Below are positions 25,805 to 34,992 of a stretch of DNA of 64,000 nucleotides, piece after piece. Position 1 is the first letter of the stretch. The number at the start of each line of letters is the position of its first letter. The stretch covers positions 31,692 to 95,691 of the forward strand of contig JAFXQX010000031.1 in assembly GCA_017526745.1 (NCBI GenBank). The letters are read 5' to 3'. The stretch is from Lachnospiraceae bacterium (GTDB lineage: Bacteria > Bacillota > Clostridia > Lachnospirales > Lachnospiraceae). The position numbers and the translations under genes were made by a program. The notes under the pieces are model-generated. The model made no database searches, was not told the DNA's origin, and saw nothing but the letters and a program-made list of their open reading frames with translations.

Positions 25805-27052
25805 TTAAAACAATTCTCTATAAACCGACATAAGGTTTATATCACTGTCTTTTATCAGACCGGTTACTTTTTGGATCAGCTGTTGGTCCATTTTTGCATC
25901 AACGAGCACCATCTCATGGATACCGTTACATTTCATATACTCCACAGCATCCTCCGGAGTTTTCTTATCAGTATAAAAGAAGCCCCGGATGGCGGACAGA
26001 TCAGATAGATCCCGGACGAGAGCATCCAGTTCCAGGACTGTTCCGTATAGCAGAACATCCCCTTTTTCGCATCCGGACAGTTTGCTGTTAACTCTTTGTA
26101 TCAATAGTTTACCGGTGTCTCCGCCTGCATCTTCAACGCACTTGAGATAGTTTGTGATGTCACTGTAATGATCGGAAAATGAAGATCCGGGATCCCCCTT
26201 TTTGAAGAGAGCATAAACCGCTTCATTGGCAAAGATACTGTCGAATCCGTATTTTTTCATTGTCTGGCACAGGGTATCTTTGGTGAAGTTGAAAATGTGG
26301 GCATTTTGAAGCATGAGCAGAAAATCGTGCTTATAAGCTCCGAACGTCAGATACTTAACGCCCGGAACAGCCACAAATAAAACTCCTGTATCATTCATAA
26401 GATCGGCGATCGTATTCAGTTCTCTTTCCAGATCCGTAAAGTGTTCAAGCACATGGTTTAATATTACGATATCAAACTTCTGTCCTTTTTGCGCAAAGGA
26501 AGATGCGTCACTGCAATACAGATCCAGTCCTCTCTCTTTCCCAAATTCAACATAAGTATGAGACAGGTCTATCCCCGTGGCCTCGTAACCTTTTTCGGCA
26601 AGTGCCGCAACATTTCCCCCGTCTGCACATCCTATCTCCAATACGCTTCCGGAATCCATACCTGTATGTTTCCGGATAAATTCGATGATCCTTGCTGCTT
26701 CATTCTTTCTCTCTTCAAAGTGTTCTTCTGTCGGCTTTGTTTCGGCACGGTATATGTAATGATATTCCCCGTCATAAAACGAATTATTGCTCTTATCGTC
26801 AAGGCAGGGATTGGTCATTATCAGACCGCAGTTTCTGCAGATCACGGTCTCGACCGGAAGGCCGTACCGGTCCTTCTGTGCTATAACTTCTAAATCACCA
26901 TTTCCGCATTCACATTCTCTATTTCTGAAGGAGTACTCGCCACTTTCACATTTTTCTATATATCTGCGGACATACTCTTTCTGTACATCCGAAAGCCCAA
27001 AAGCTGGTGCCCCGTCATTTTTATATCGTTCACTTAAGAGGTTAATTCTCAT
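25805..27052 (-). CDS. Class I SAM-dependent methyltransferase with N-terminal zinc-ribbon-like segment
   Basis: A 415-residue protein. The N-terminus holds Cys pairs (CECGNGD and ICRNCGLI), which look like a zinc ribbon. The methyltransferase core begins near residue 135 with SVLEIGCADGGNVAAL (motif I) and NHVLEHF (motif IV region). About 130 C-terminal residues follow, with a Rossmann-like end (GDVLLYGTVLEL). The layout is similar to sugar C-methyltransferases that work on nucleotide sugars. The target here could be a flagellar sugar; this is inference from context. Confidence 0.82.
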   Translation of the reverse strand: MRINLLSERYKNDGAPAFGLSDVQKEYVRRYIEKCESGEYSFRNRECECGNGDLEVIAQKDRYGLPVETVICRNCGLIMTNPCLDDKSNNSFYDGEYHYIYRAETKPTEEHFEERKNEAARIIEFIRKHTGMDSGSVLEIGCADGGNVAALAEKGYEATGIDLSHTYVEFGKERGLDLYCSDASSFAQKGQKFDIVILNHVLEHFTDLERELNTIADLMNDTGVLFVAVPGVKYLTFGAYKHDFLLMLQNAHIFNFTKDTLCQTMKKYGFDSIFANEAVYALFKKGDPGSSFSDHYSDITNYLKCVEDAGGDTGKLLIQRVNSKLSGCEKGDVLLYGTVLELDALVRDLSDLSAIRGFFYTDKKTPEDAVEYMKCNGIHEMVLVDAKMDQQLIQKVTGLIKDSDINLMSVYRELF

Positions 27053-27191
27053 TATCCGTTATTCTCCGTCTGAAACAGGTATTAACACAGATGTTTCATA
27101 TTCGTGATTATACTATAAAAGCATTGGTAAATGTGATAAATTGAATATAAACATATTATTCGATAACAGCAATTTCACCGGAGCAGGAATT

Positions 27192-28010
27192 ATGGAAGAA
27201 TTTCCCAATACCAGGATAAGCGTTGTAATACCCACATATAACAGGGCAGCTACTATCACAGGATCGATAGAAAGCGCCCTGAACCAGACGTATCCGGTCA
27301 GCGAGATAATCATTGTTGATGATGCTTCAACGGATAATACAGGACAGACAGTGCAGGCGCTCGGGGATGACCGGATAAGGTATTTTTGCCTGGACAAAAA
27401 CAAAGGTGCCGGCGGAGCTCGTAATTACGGGGTATCGCAGGCCCGGTATGACATGATCGCATTTCTGGACAGTGATGATACCTGGCACAGCGATAAGATC
27501 GAAAAGCAGGTTTTGCTAAAGAGTTCCAACAATGATCTGCGTCTTATCTATACTGCCTACGCAAGGATCTATGATTCTTTCAGTGAAACTTTTCCCGATA
27601 TGAGCGAAGGAAATAAACTCGACGGCGACATCCTTGCCCGGATATTATGCGAGAACACAGTCGGAACACCGACTATTCTTATGGAAAAAAATCTGTTTGA
27701 AGAGATCGGAGGTTTTGATGAGAGCCTAAGAAGCCTTGAGGACTGGGATCTGGTCATACGTGCGGCCGCAAAAACTCCTTTTGGCTTTGTACCTGAGGTA
27801 TTGGTTGATGCGATGTTTCTTAATGACGGGATCACTTCGGATCTGGATGAATACTTCAGATCCAGGTGCCTGATGATGCAGAAATACCGGCAGGACTATC
27901 TTGATACCGATACATTTAACATATCTGCCGCAGGCATTCTGACAATGGCCCAGCAGTTCAACATGCTGGAAAAGGTCCAAAGCATGCTTCTTCAGTATAT
28001 CTCCACATGA
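27192..28010 (+). CDS. Family 2 glycosyltransferase
   Basis: A GT-A enzyme of about 272 residues. The ATG at 27192 (MEEFPNTRISVVIPTYN) is preferred to 27141, since GGAGCAGG lies upstream of it and the extra 17 codons have no family match. Signatures are VVIPTYNRAATI, VDDASTDNT and the DxD-type FLDSDDTW. There are no membrane helices. The gene is divergent from the methyltransferase and convergent with fliB. The acceptor is unknown. Confidence 0.87.
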   Translation: MEEFPNTRISVVIPTYNRAATITGSIESALNQTYPVSEIIIVDDASTDNTGQTVQALGDDRIRYFCLDKNKGAGGARNYGVSQARYDMIAFLDSDDTWHSDKIEKQVLLKSSNNDLRLIYTAYARIYDSFSETFPDMSEGNKLDGDILARILCENTVGTPTILMEKNLFEEIGGFDESLRSLEDWDLVIRAAAKTPFGFVPEVLVDAMFLNDGITSDLDEYFRSRCLMMQKYRQDYLDTDTFNISAAGILTMAQQFNMLEKVQSMLLQYIST

Positions 28011-28031
28011 TCACAGTTCCTGCGATACCTG

Positions 28032-29189
28032 TCAGCTGATGAGCCTTATCGCATATCCGGGATCCATGTAGCCTGCTTTCATAAAGTAATTGCATACTTC
28101 CCGGCCGATCTCCTGATTGTGCTCAATGAGCCTTGACAGTCTCATAACGAGCATAATGATATAATCCATATCCGGTTCTTTACCATGCATTATATAATAC
28201 AATGCCGTAATGCATGTACTTGTTATAAGAACCGGCCCGATCCCGGACATCAGTTTTTCATGGAAATTCTTTTCGGATAATCCCTGCATAAAATACTTGA
28301 ATAAAATATATACAAGGAGATTCTCCCTCCATATCTCATAATCCCCGGATGATGACAGCGCAAATGCCTTTTCCCATACCGGCGGATCTACGGTAGAATG
28401 ATCGGGATCAGAAAAAAAGGTGATCAATTCCGAGATTTCCGGAAGTTTCTTATCAAGCGTTCTCATCGTTCCGAATAAAGACATGAGCCCGCCTGTAAAA
28501 GCAGTCTTACTTGAAAGATCGCATGTTTTGATTCCCGTCTGGTCAAGAATTAGATTATAGTACTCGGGGTTGGAGTATAATCCGATAATCTCTGACGCAT
28601 CCCGGCCTTCATCAATGCAGGCCTGAAATCCTCCGGCAAGAAGTATGACCAGTGCAATACGTTCTTTTACCGAACGATCCCTGTTCTGGGCAATAGCGAC
28701 AGCTGTTGTAAATGTACGTATAGCCCGGTTAAACAGCTCCCAGTCAGTATTGTGCTGATCATATCCGTTATCATCATTTTCCGCATAATCGATAAGCAGG
28801 GGATCTTCATGTGTCAGATAGAACCTGGAAACCTCGGGACATGAGATCGATACTCCCGCAAAGCATATATCTCCCACAAAAAGATTATATCTGGGATAAT
28901 ACCTGCATGTGTTACTGAGATGTTCCTCTCCAAGGCCAAGCTGAATACTGCAAAGGCCGGTCTCGTTCAAAAAAGGGCATAAGCCCTCTTCATCCAGGAT
29001 GATCTTTGCTTCCCGGCCATCCCGGCAGATATTATTTCTAAGGCGCTCGCCCAGTTCACTATCTACGTTCTGATAGAATCGATCCGTCTCTTCATCTATA
29101 ACGATCTGCCATCCGCCGCAACACGTGCACGGACACTTTGAACCGGTACATTTAAAATCCGTATATGATTCAAGAGTAAGATATTTCAT
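28032..29189 (-). CDS. fliB: Flagellin lysine-N-methylase FliB
   Basis: FliB methylates lysine side chains of flagellin. The 385-residue protein has the family's N-terminal cysteine cluster (CTGSKCPCTCCGGW) and further cysteines in LCPFLNETGLCSIQ and LSNTCRYYPR. The neighbouring flagellins are Lys-rich, and the gene lies with the Maf and radical SAM genes. No ribosome site is visible; TATAAT lies six bases before the ATG, so a leaderless message or readthrough from 29210 are both possible. Confidence 0.9.
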   Translation of the reverse strand: MKYLTLESYTDFKCTGSKCPCTCCGGWQIVIDEETDRFYQNVDSELGERLRNNICRDGREAKIILDEEGLCPFLNETGLCSIQLGLGEEHLSNTCRYYPRYNLFVGDICFAGVSISCPEVSRFYLTHEDPLLIDYAENDDNGYDQHNTDWELFNRAIRTFTTAVAIAQNRDRSVKERIALVILLAGGFQACIDEGRDASEIIGLYSNPEYYNLILDQTGIKTCDLSSKTAFTGGLMSLFGTMRTLDKKLPEISELITFFSDPDHSTVDPPVWEKAFALSSSGDYEIWRENLLVYILFKYFMQGLSEKNFHEKLMSGIGPVLITSTCITALYYIMHGKEPDMDYIIMLVMRLSRLIEHNQEIGREVCNYFMKAGYMDPGYAIRLIS

Positions 29190-29209
29190 GTCTGTATTAT
29201 AATGTGGCC

Positions 29210-30397
29210 TCAGGATCCTATAGCCATGACAAGTTCACTTGCTCTGGCTTCCCATGTCAGCTCTGCAAGCGATCTGTCCCTTCCTCTTCTTGCAACCCGA
29301 AACAGTCTGTCTTCATCTGACAGGCAATCCATAATATACTTCGGAGCAGATCCGGGATCCCGTATGTCAAACAGGAATATATCCTGATCGTCACCCTCTG
29401 TTGTAAAGACCTCGTCAATGTACCTGCTCGTATCGGTAACTACCGCCGAACCGTTCATCATCGCCGTGGGGATACGGTCATGCAGGCCACACTTGAACCA
29501 CGGCATTATATTAAGCGACAGCTTTGCCTCTGAGCAGGCCTTTGAGGACTCAACATAGTCAACCCTGTCATGAAGCATAACGTTTTTCTTTTTATCAAAT
29601 CCCAGTCTTTCCCAACCGGGACCGAAGATATCTATCCTTAATCCGGAATCGACTATGAAACGCATCATCTCTTCCCTTATGTAATGCCTTACGTATATAT
29701 TGGAATTGCTAGTGTAGTATGCGCACTCCTGATATACAGCTGAGGGTATCTGATCCGTCCCTATGACTTCCCGCAGTGCGTGATCGAGCGCCTCCTCATT
29801 TGTTGCCATGCGGTTTGTCAACATGTATTCGATCATCAGAACTGTCATTTTCCGCATTCTGTCAGGAAGACTGAGTATGCTATCCTCAAACTGAGTATAC
29901 GGAACGTAGCTCCCGGTAAATATCAGTCCGTATTTCCGGTTGTTAAAACTCTCCTCGCAAAGATCATCACAGTCATCATTTCGGAAGCCTCCAAGCGGTA
30001 TGGTATGGGCCGACCTGACGTTATCGATATGTCTTTCGATAAACCCAGCCTGGTCCCTGTCAAGAGTGATAACGTTAAGATCATCAATCGGAGCGTTCAG
30101 TACTTTTATATGATCACAGGGATGATCGACTATCCAGTCATACAGCGGTATCCGATATTCGTTCAAAACATTTCGGCATGCAAGAATATTTCCGTCGGCA
30201 TTAAACGCCAGGGCCGCATCGACTCCGGAGCGGGCGGCATTCTCAACACAGTTGATAAAGTCCTCTTCATCGGTATATGCATCCGCAAGAACAACTTCGT
30301 GTCCCATTTTCTCAAGACACGATCCAATGCTCTTTGCGAATATGTTCAGTGTGTTGTAACACAACTGATTACCATAAAATACAAGGACTCTTTTCAT
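29210..30397 (-). CDS. CgeB-like GT-B glycosyltransferase
   Basis: A 395-residue protein with two Rossmann-like halves. The N-terminal half contains DAALAFNADGN and LYDWIVDHPCDH (DUF3880-like, with the short phrase before a proline-Cys turn). The C-terminal half has IDIFGPGWERLG, SLNIMPWFKCGLHDR and AVVTDTSRYIDEVF, typical of CgeB-like glycosyltransferase group 1 domains. It is related to 23385 and 36151. It lies 17 bases after the radical SAM gene. It probably modifies flagellin glycan; substrates are unknown. Confidence 0.8.
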   Translation of the reverse strand: MKRVLVFYGNQLCYNTLNIFAKSIGSCLEKMGHEVVLADAYTDEEDFINCVENAARSGVDAALAFNADGNILACRNVLNEYRIPLYDWIVDHPCDHIKVLNAPIDDLNVITLDRDQAGFIERHIDNVRSAHTIPLGGFRNDDCDDLCEESFNNRKYGLIFTGSYVPYTQFEDSILSLPDRMRKMTVLMIEYMLTNRMATNEEALDHALREVIGTDQIPSAVYQECAYYTSNSNIYVRHYIREEMMRFIVDSGLRIDIFGPGWERLGFDKKKNVMLHDRVDYVESSKACSEAKLSLNIMPWFKCGLHDRIPTAMMNGSAVVTDTSRYIDEVFTTEGDDQDIFLFDIRDPGSAPKYIMDCLSDEDRLFRVARRGRDRSLAELTWEARASELVMAIGS

Positions 30398-30414
30398 ATA
30401 CTGATATCTGATGT

Positions 30415-31569
30415 CTAAACCCAGTCTTCAAGAATGCTCGGCTCGTGGATCACATGCCAAGGCTGTTCTACCGCTTCCCTGCAATACCTGCACCTTTCAA
30501 AAGGAGTACTCAGTCTGTGCATGATCTTCTCGATCACCAATCCATCCTCATACAGATCAACAGCACCGTCCTCCGGCAGGTTCTTACCAAAATACTCATT
30601 AAAATATTTGGTGGTGAACGGAAGAAAACATGAGGCAAGCTTTCCGTCATATAGATTGACACATCCTTTTTGATAGCAGTGAGTGTACTTTTGTGCCAGT
30701 TCTTCGTCATCTGCCGGTGAAAGGCTCTGCTGTTTTCTGAATGTATCCATCACAGGGGATATGGCGTATGTCGTGCCTTTTTCCTTAAGCAGCGAGATAA
30801 TCGGATCTATATGATCCTTCATGACCGGATAGAGCGATATATGAACTCCGGATCCCTCACGACAGGAATTCAAGGTTTCAAAAAAAGAATCCGGCATGGA
30901 TTTTAAAAGCAATGCATTTGTTACCACTCGTATTACCGATTCCGGATATACTTCTGATACAAGCTTTATGTAGTCTTCTACCTGAGGATTTAGGAGCGGT
31001 TCTCCTCCCAGTATCCTGATCAAACCGATTGTATCAATATACTTCCTGAGTTGATGCAGATCTTTAGTAAATTTTTCAAAATCAGGGAATACCGGTTCCT
31101 TAACAAGTCCAGAGTAATGCTCACAATTGGCACAATTAAGGTTACAATGATCTGCCACGTGAAATTCCATATAAGGTAATGTACCGCAAGAGTAGTAAGG
31201 GGTAAACATATCCATGATCTCATCCTTCGATGAAAAGGATCTCTCAAGGCTTTTAGCAATATATACATTTTCAAGATCAATACCTATCAGGAAAAAAGCT
31301 GTCAGATAGTCGTTGAGTCCAACGTAACACTCCTGAGGTACGATCAGAATCTCAGCACTGCCATCTTCAAAAGAAGCCCTGACCATTTCATGATTTAATA
31401 CCGGAAGATCCGCATCAACCGAAACCGTTGATCCGAAATAGTCCCAATATGCGACCGGTTCAATCTCTTCTCCTTTGTATTCATTAACAATCCTGTTATA
31501 TCCCCTGTCTATAAACTGTTTCATGTAGGAGCCGTAAACATTATGTCCGAGTATGATTGCTTTTATCAT
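30415..31569 (-). CDS. Radical SAM enzyme of unknown substrate
   Basis: A 384-residue protein. Residues 1 to about 120 form a Rossmann-like N-terminal domain (AIILGHNVYGSYMKQFI). The [4Fe-4S]-SAM site is Cys142, Cys146 and Cys149 in VADHCNLNCANCEHYSG, with IRILGGEPLLNPQ after it. C-terminal cysteines (CYQKGCVNL, ASCFLPF, CRYCREAV) could hold a second cluster, as in SPASM-type enzymes. It starts two bases after maf and 17 bases precede the next glycosyltransferase. Flagellin or glycan modification is inferred only from position. Confidence 0.85.
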   Translation of the reverse strand: MIKAIILGHNVYGSYMKQFIDRGYNRIVNEYKGEEIEPVAYWDYFGSTVSVDADLPVLNHEMVRASFEDGSAEILIVPQECYVGLNDYLTAFFLIGIDLENVYIAKSLERSFSSKDEIMDMFTPYYSCGTLPYMEFHVADHCNLNCANCEHYSGLVKEPVFPDFEKFTKDLHQLRKYIDTIGLIRILGGEPLLNPQVEDYIKLVSEVYPESVIRVVTNALLLKSMPDSFFETLNSCREGSGVHISLYPVMKDHIDPIISLLKEKGTTYAISPVMDTFRKQQSLSPADDEELAQKYTHCYQKGCVNLYDGKLASCFLPFTTKYFNEYFGKNLPEDGAVDLYEDGLVIEKIMHRLSTPFERCRYCREAVEQPWHVIHEPSILEDWV

Positions 31570-31571
31570 TG

Positions 31572-33440
31572 TTACTTAAAATCCCTTTTTATAATGTCCA
31601 TATAGGGCAGCAGCTCTTCTACCGCCTGATCCATATCCTTAAGATGCTGTTCGCCGAGATCACATACCGTAAGCAGTTCCTGCCGCTCGTCGCTCTCAAG
31701 TTTATTAATCTTATCAAGCAGTTCCGTCGATTTTTCCTTGAGCTGTGTCTGAACATATTCTATGACCGGACTGTTTTCGATGTCCTTTGTTCTCTTCTCA
31801 CAGTTATGAAAAAGCGTCTTCATTTTCGAATTATGGTAGTCATTTTTCTGAACCATCTTCCTCATGGAAGAATAATCGGAAACTGATGCCCTTATCAGTC
31901 TCCTGATATCCATGAGCTGGTCCGGAACACGCTTTACAAACTCCCTGTACTTCTTCTTCAGCTTGTCATCAAAGATGGGCTGTGCCTGTTTGATTATTCC
32001 CGAAAAATCAAAATCGACCGTACAGTACTCATCTATCGCATCCTTAAGGGTCATAAGGCGTGTGCCTTCTATCCTTATTCCCCCTTCGGTGGCATCGACA
32101 ACTTCAAGGTTATTATCAAGCCTTATCTGCTGTTCAAACCATTCTTTGTACAGTTTGAATTCTCTCGATGAGCGGATCGGATCGCCGTTTATATCAACGT
32201 CCATCTCCACGTGCTCGAGTTTATCGACAGGCGTGTTTTTGGCTCCTCTGACCGTTACCGCAGAGTGAGTCTTATCTCCCGTATACGCAAGATCCTGGCC
32301 GACCAGGATTATCCGTCTGCAGTGAAGGAACTTGGCTATTGCAAAGCATGCATTGGCCACGGATCCTCCGGTGTCAAGCTTCATCAGGGCATGCCCGTTG
32401 TTCTTCATAAACTCGCTTATGTGGTCGCAGTAATCATTGATAAAAAACTTCATCCCCGTATGCAAATGAAGGAATTCGGTACCGCCTCTCGGGGTACAGA
32501 CTATCGGTACCAGTCGCGAGTCTTCCTCTGACAGGTATCTGTCGTCTTTCTTGCCGTCCATTATAGCCGTAAGATCCGGAACGATACCCGCAAGAGACAG
32601 CGGCTTAAGAGCAGTGTCGGTTGATATGATCAGGCATTTCCCCTTTGCCCTTTTAAGCTCTTTGATATTCTTATCAAGCGAGGGGCCCGCCGCCACAACA
32701 ATTGCCGGTATATCTTCAGGCATATGATCCGCCAGTTTTACAATGTCAAATGAATCTTCCAGAAGAGCCATGTTGCTGAAGACATTCTTGGAAAAATAAC
32801 CCCCGAAGAAATCGTTTACTCTCTGATTTGCCGAGACAAGAGCCCTTGCTCTTTCAAGTCCTTTGGCATATTCCATGCTGTCATTTTTGAACAGGTCGGG
32901 ATAGTTGAGATGATACGATCCGGCAAGGCTGTAAACGTCCGTATATGACATGATCTCATGATATGTCAGCTTGACCCCCTCAACGGTATGAAGTGGCCAG
33001 AAAACAAACCTTACGCGGGGATTGGCAAAAATATCCGTCAGGTCGAAATTTTCAAGAACTGCTTTAAATATCTTATATGATGGTTCATGTACTACTATCG
33101 CACAGTCTTTTCTGGCTCTTTGCAGAAACTTGCGTACATACATCCCGTTACCGAGGCCATACATGAACAGTTTTGCATCAAGATCCCACTCTTCCTTCAG
33201 CCCGTCAAACCACAGATCCAGCATCCTGTCACTGTCATACAGACTGTCCAGACGGTATACCTTGTCTCCTTTTTGTGCTATAAGGATCATTTTACCGTCA
33301 ACTTCTGTCACATCTGCAATGATATCGAGATCTTCCTCGATCATATGAATATCTTCGAGAGGAGTTTCCAGATAGTTGATAACATCGGCAAATCTTGATC
33401 TCATTGAATCAATATTTCTGCTGTAGATACTATCCGGCAT
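31572..33440 (-). CDS. maf: Maf family flagellin glycosyltransferase (motility accessory factor, DUF115)
   Basis: Maf proteins transfer CMP-activated nonulosonates to Ser/Thr of flagellin in the cytoplasm before export. The 622-residue protein has the DUF115/MAF core: AIVVAAGPSLDKNIKELK, then DLTAIMDGKKDD, and LDTGGSVANACFAIAKFL with IILVGQDLAYTG. A helical C-terminal region follows. The start overlaps the preceding stop as TAATG. It fits with the NeuB-like and NeuA-like genes at 21254-23330, which would provide its donor. Confidence 0.93.
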   Translation of the reverse strand: MPDSIYSRNIDSMRSRFADVINYLETPLEDIHMIEEDLDIIADVTEVDGKMILIAQKGDKVYRLDSLYDSDRMLDLWFDGLKEEWDLDAKLFMYGLGNGMYVRKFLQRARKDCAIVVHEPSYKIFKAVLENFDLTDIFANPRVRFVFWPLHTVEGVKLTYHEIMSYTDVYSLAGSYHLNYPDLFKNDSMEYAKGLERARALVSANQRVNDFFGGYFSKNVFSNMALLEDSFDIVKLADHMPEDIPAIVVAAGPSLDKNIKELKRAKGKCLIISTDTALKPLSLAGIVPDLTAIMDGKKDDRYLSEEDSRLVPIVCTPRGGTEFLHLHTGMKFFINDYCDHISEFMKNNGHALMKLDTGGSVANACFAIAKFLHCRRIILVGQDLAYTGDKTHSAVTVRGAKNTPVDKLEHVEMDVDINGDPIRSSREFKLYKEWFEQQIRLDNNLEVVDATEGGIRIEGTRLMTLKDAIDEYCTVDFDFSGIIKQAQPIFDDKLKKKYREFVKRVPDQLMDIRRLIRASVSDYSSMRKMVQKNDYHNSKMKTLFHNCEKRTKDIENSPVIEYVQTQLKEKSTELLDKINKLESDERQELLTVCDLGEQHLKDMDQAVEELLPYMDIIKRDFK

Positions 33441-33763
33441 TATGATAAACCTCTTTCCTGAAGCATATCCATAAGTTCCATAAGATTAGGGTATGTTTCA
33501 TTATACAGGACGTCTACTGCCTCAAATCTGTCATGACTCTCGAGAGCATTTATTATCCTCTCCAGCTGGCCCGGCCAGTATAAAGCATCCTCTTTGACAT
33601 CCTCCATCTCCGGCATACTGTACTTACTTATGATGGTTGGGAAGACGGCGATCATTTTATCAACCAGCTCCTGAGCGTGTGCCGCATAGTTTTCGTAATC
33701 ATACCGCATCAGGTCAGAAACCGTGTTTTCAATTTGTAAGATCAGTTCATCCATGTAATCCAT
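33440..33763 (-). CDS. Small acidic helical protein upstream of maf, unknown function
   Basis: A 107-residue all-helical acidic protein not recognised as a known family. It sits between a flagellin terminator and maf and its stop overlaps the maf ATG (TAATG), so the two are translationally coupled. Size and charge resemble small flagellar chaperones such as FliS/FliT, but no specific motif supports that. The annotated ATG lies inside a TATAAT-like hexamer; the ATG at 33754 would suit a leaderless start. Confidence 0.7.
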   Translation of the reverse strand: MDYMDELILQIENTVSDLMRYDYENYAAHAQELVDKMIAVFPTIISKYSMPEMEDVKEDALYWPGQLERIINALESHDRFEAVDVLYNETYPNLMELMDMLQERGLS

Positions 33764-33804
33764 TATATTCTATTTGTCCGCATTTACAAAGCGTTTTTAC
33801 AATT

Positions 33805-33834
33805 GAAAAGAGGCCGGTAAACCGACCTCTTTTC
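33805..33834 (-). terminator. Terminator of the first flagellin gene
   Basis: A hairpin at 33806-33833 pairs AAAAGAGG with CCTCTTTT and CGGT with ACCG around a two-base loop, followed on the minus strand by a short T-rich tract. It lies about 40 bases after the flagellin stop. Confidence 0.85.
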
Positions 33835-33874
33835 TATAGTAGCGACCAGTTGTCTGTAGACATTTAGGAAGCTA

Positions 33875-34717
33875 TTAGCCGAGCAGTGACAGAACATTCT
33901 GTGTAGACTGGTTAGCCTGTGCAAGCATTGCTGTACCTGCCTGAGCGAGAATGTTGTTCTTCGTGTACTCAACCATGGTCTTAGCCATATCTGTGTCACG
34001 AATCTGGCTCTCTGCTGCTGTCGTGTTCTCAACGACGTTGTCAAGGTTAGCGATCGTGTGCTCAAGTCTGTTCTGAACAGCACCGAGGTCAGATCTCTGA
34101 GCGGATACTCTTGCGATAGCCATTGTGATCTTGGAGATAGCTTTCTTAGCATTATCTTCCGTAGATACGCTGATACCGTTTGTAGCATCGCCTGCCTTAA
34201 CTCCAAGAGTTGTAGCGTTCATAGCGGAGATCTTGATCGTGATCCTCTGAGCAGCAACGTTAGCTGTTCCAACCTGGAGAGTCTTGCCAGCGCCTGCGAA
34301 CGAACCGTTAAGAAGGTTCAGTGTGTTGAACTGAGTTGACTGAGCTACGCGGCTGATTTCTGAAGAAAGTGCTGAAACTTCCTTTTCGATAGCCAGACGG
34401 TCAGCGGAAGTGTTGGTTCCGTTAGCTGCCTTAACTGCCAGCTCGTTCATTCTCTGAAGCATTGAGTGAACTTCTGCAAGTGCACCTTCAGCTGTCTGTA
34501 CGCAAGAAACACCGTCCTGTGCGTTAGAAGAAGCCTGTGTAAGACCTCTGATCTGGCTTCTCATCTTCTCACTTATTGTGAGGCCTGCTGCATCGTCTGC
34601 TGCACGGTTAACCTTGTAACCGGATGAGAGCTTCTCTGTAACCTTCTTCTGTCCTTCTGTCGTTACTCCTAACTGTCTGTTGGCGTTCATCGCCTGCATG
34701 TTGTGTTGTACTACCAT
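33875..34717 (-). CDS. hag: Flagellin 1
   Basis: A short flagellin of 280 residues, the filament subunit secreted through the flagellar export apparatus. The start is the ATG at 34717 (MVVQHNMQAMNANRQL), because AAGGAGG lies seven bases before it, while the ATG at 34723 is one base from it. The N-terminal D0/D1 (EKLSSGYKVNRAADDAAGL) and C-terminal D1/D0 (RLEHTIANLDNVVENTTAAE) are joined directly, with no large D2/D3 domain. Cys72 (SCVQTAEGAL) is unusual. The leader has two hairpins, one a candidate CsrA site, and a sigma-28 promoter. Confidence 0.97.
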   Translation of the reverse strand: MVVQHNMQAMNANRQLGVTTEGQKKVTEKLSSGYKVNRAADDAAGLTISEKMRSQIRGLTQASSNAQDGVSCVQTAEGALAEVHSMLQRMNELAVKAANGTNTSADRLAIEKEVSALSSEISRVAQSTQFNTLNLLNGSFAGAGKTLQVGTANVAAQRITIKISAMNATTLGVKAGDATNGISVSTEDNAKKAISKITMAIARVSAQRSDLGAVQNRLEHTIANLDNVVENTTAAESQIRDTDMAKTMVEYTKNNILAQAGTAMLAQANQSTQNVLSLLG

Positions 34718-34741
34718 ATTCATTCCTCCTTGAATTTTTGT

Positions 34742-34763
34742 CTTACAGCTTCCATGCTGTAAG
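34742..34763 (-). promoter_or_regulatory. Candidate CsrA-binding hairpin in the hag1 leader
   Basis: An eight-base perfect stem (34742-34749 with 34756-34763) presents the loop ATGGAA on the minus strand. A GGA in a hexaloop is the canonical CsrA target. A second GGA is the ribosome site at 34725-34731, matching the two-site arrangement known for Bacillus hag. Confidence 0.75.
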
Positions 34764-34773
34764 TGTGTGCTGT

Positions 34774-34795
34774 GTAAAGGAACTATTTCCTTTAC
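34774..34795 (-). other. Second hairpin in the hag1 leader
   Basis: A nine-base perfect stem (34774-34782 with 34787-34795) with a four-base loop lies at the 5' end of the leader, just after the predicted transcription start. Its GGA is in the stem, so it is not an obvious CsrA site; it may stabilise the message. Confidence 0.6.
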
Positions 34796-34803
34796 TTGTA
34801 ATA

Positions 34804-34831
34804 TATATCGGACCGCTTTTTGAAAACTTAA
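34804..34831 (-). promoter_or_regulatory. Sigma-28 promoter of hag1
   Basis: On the minus strand TTAAGTTT (34824-34831), a 12-base spacer, then CCGATATA (34804-34811). This agrees with the sigma-D/sigma-28 pattern TAAA-N15-GCCGATAT. Confidence 0.9.
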
Positions 34832-34992
34832 CCCCTAATTTAAAAAAAATTTATAAACTTTTCAAACCGTCGGCAAAGCCCCGTAAATCGGCCCACATCT
34901 ATTACACATCACATTATATCACCTATGTAATCCGCAATAAATATAATTAATGAACAAATTTCCGGCCCTCTTTTGCTTCAAAATACCGACTG

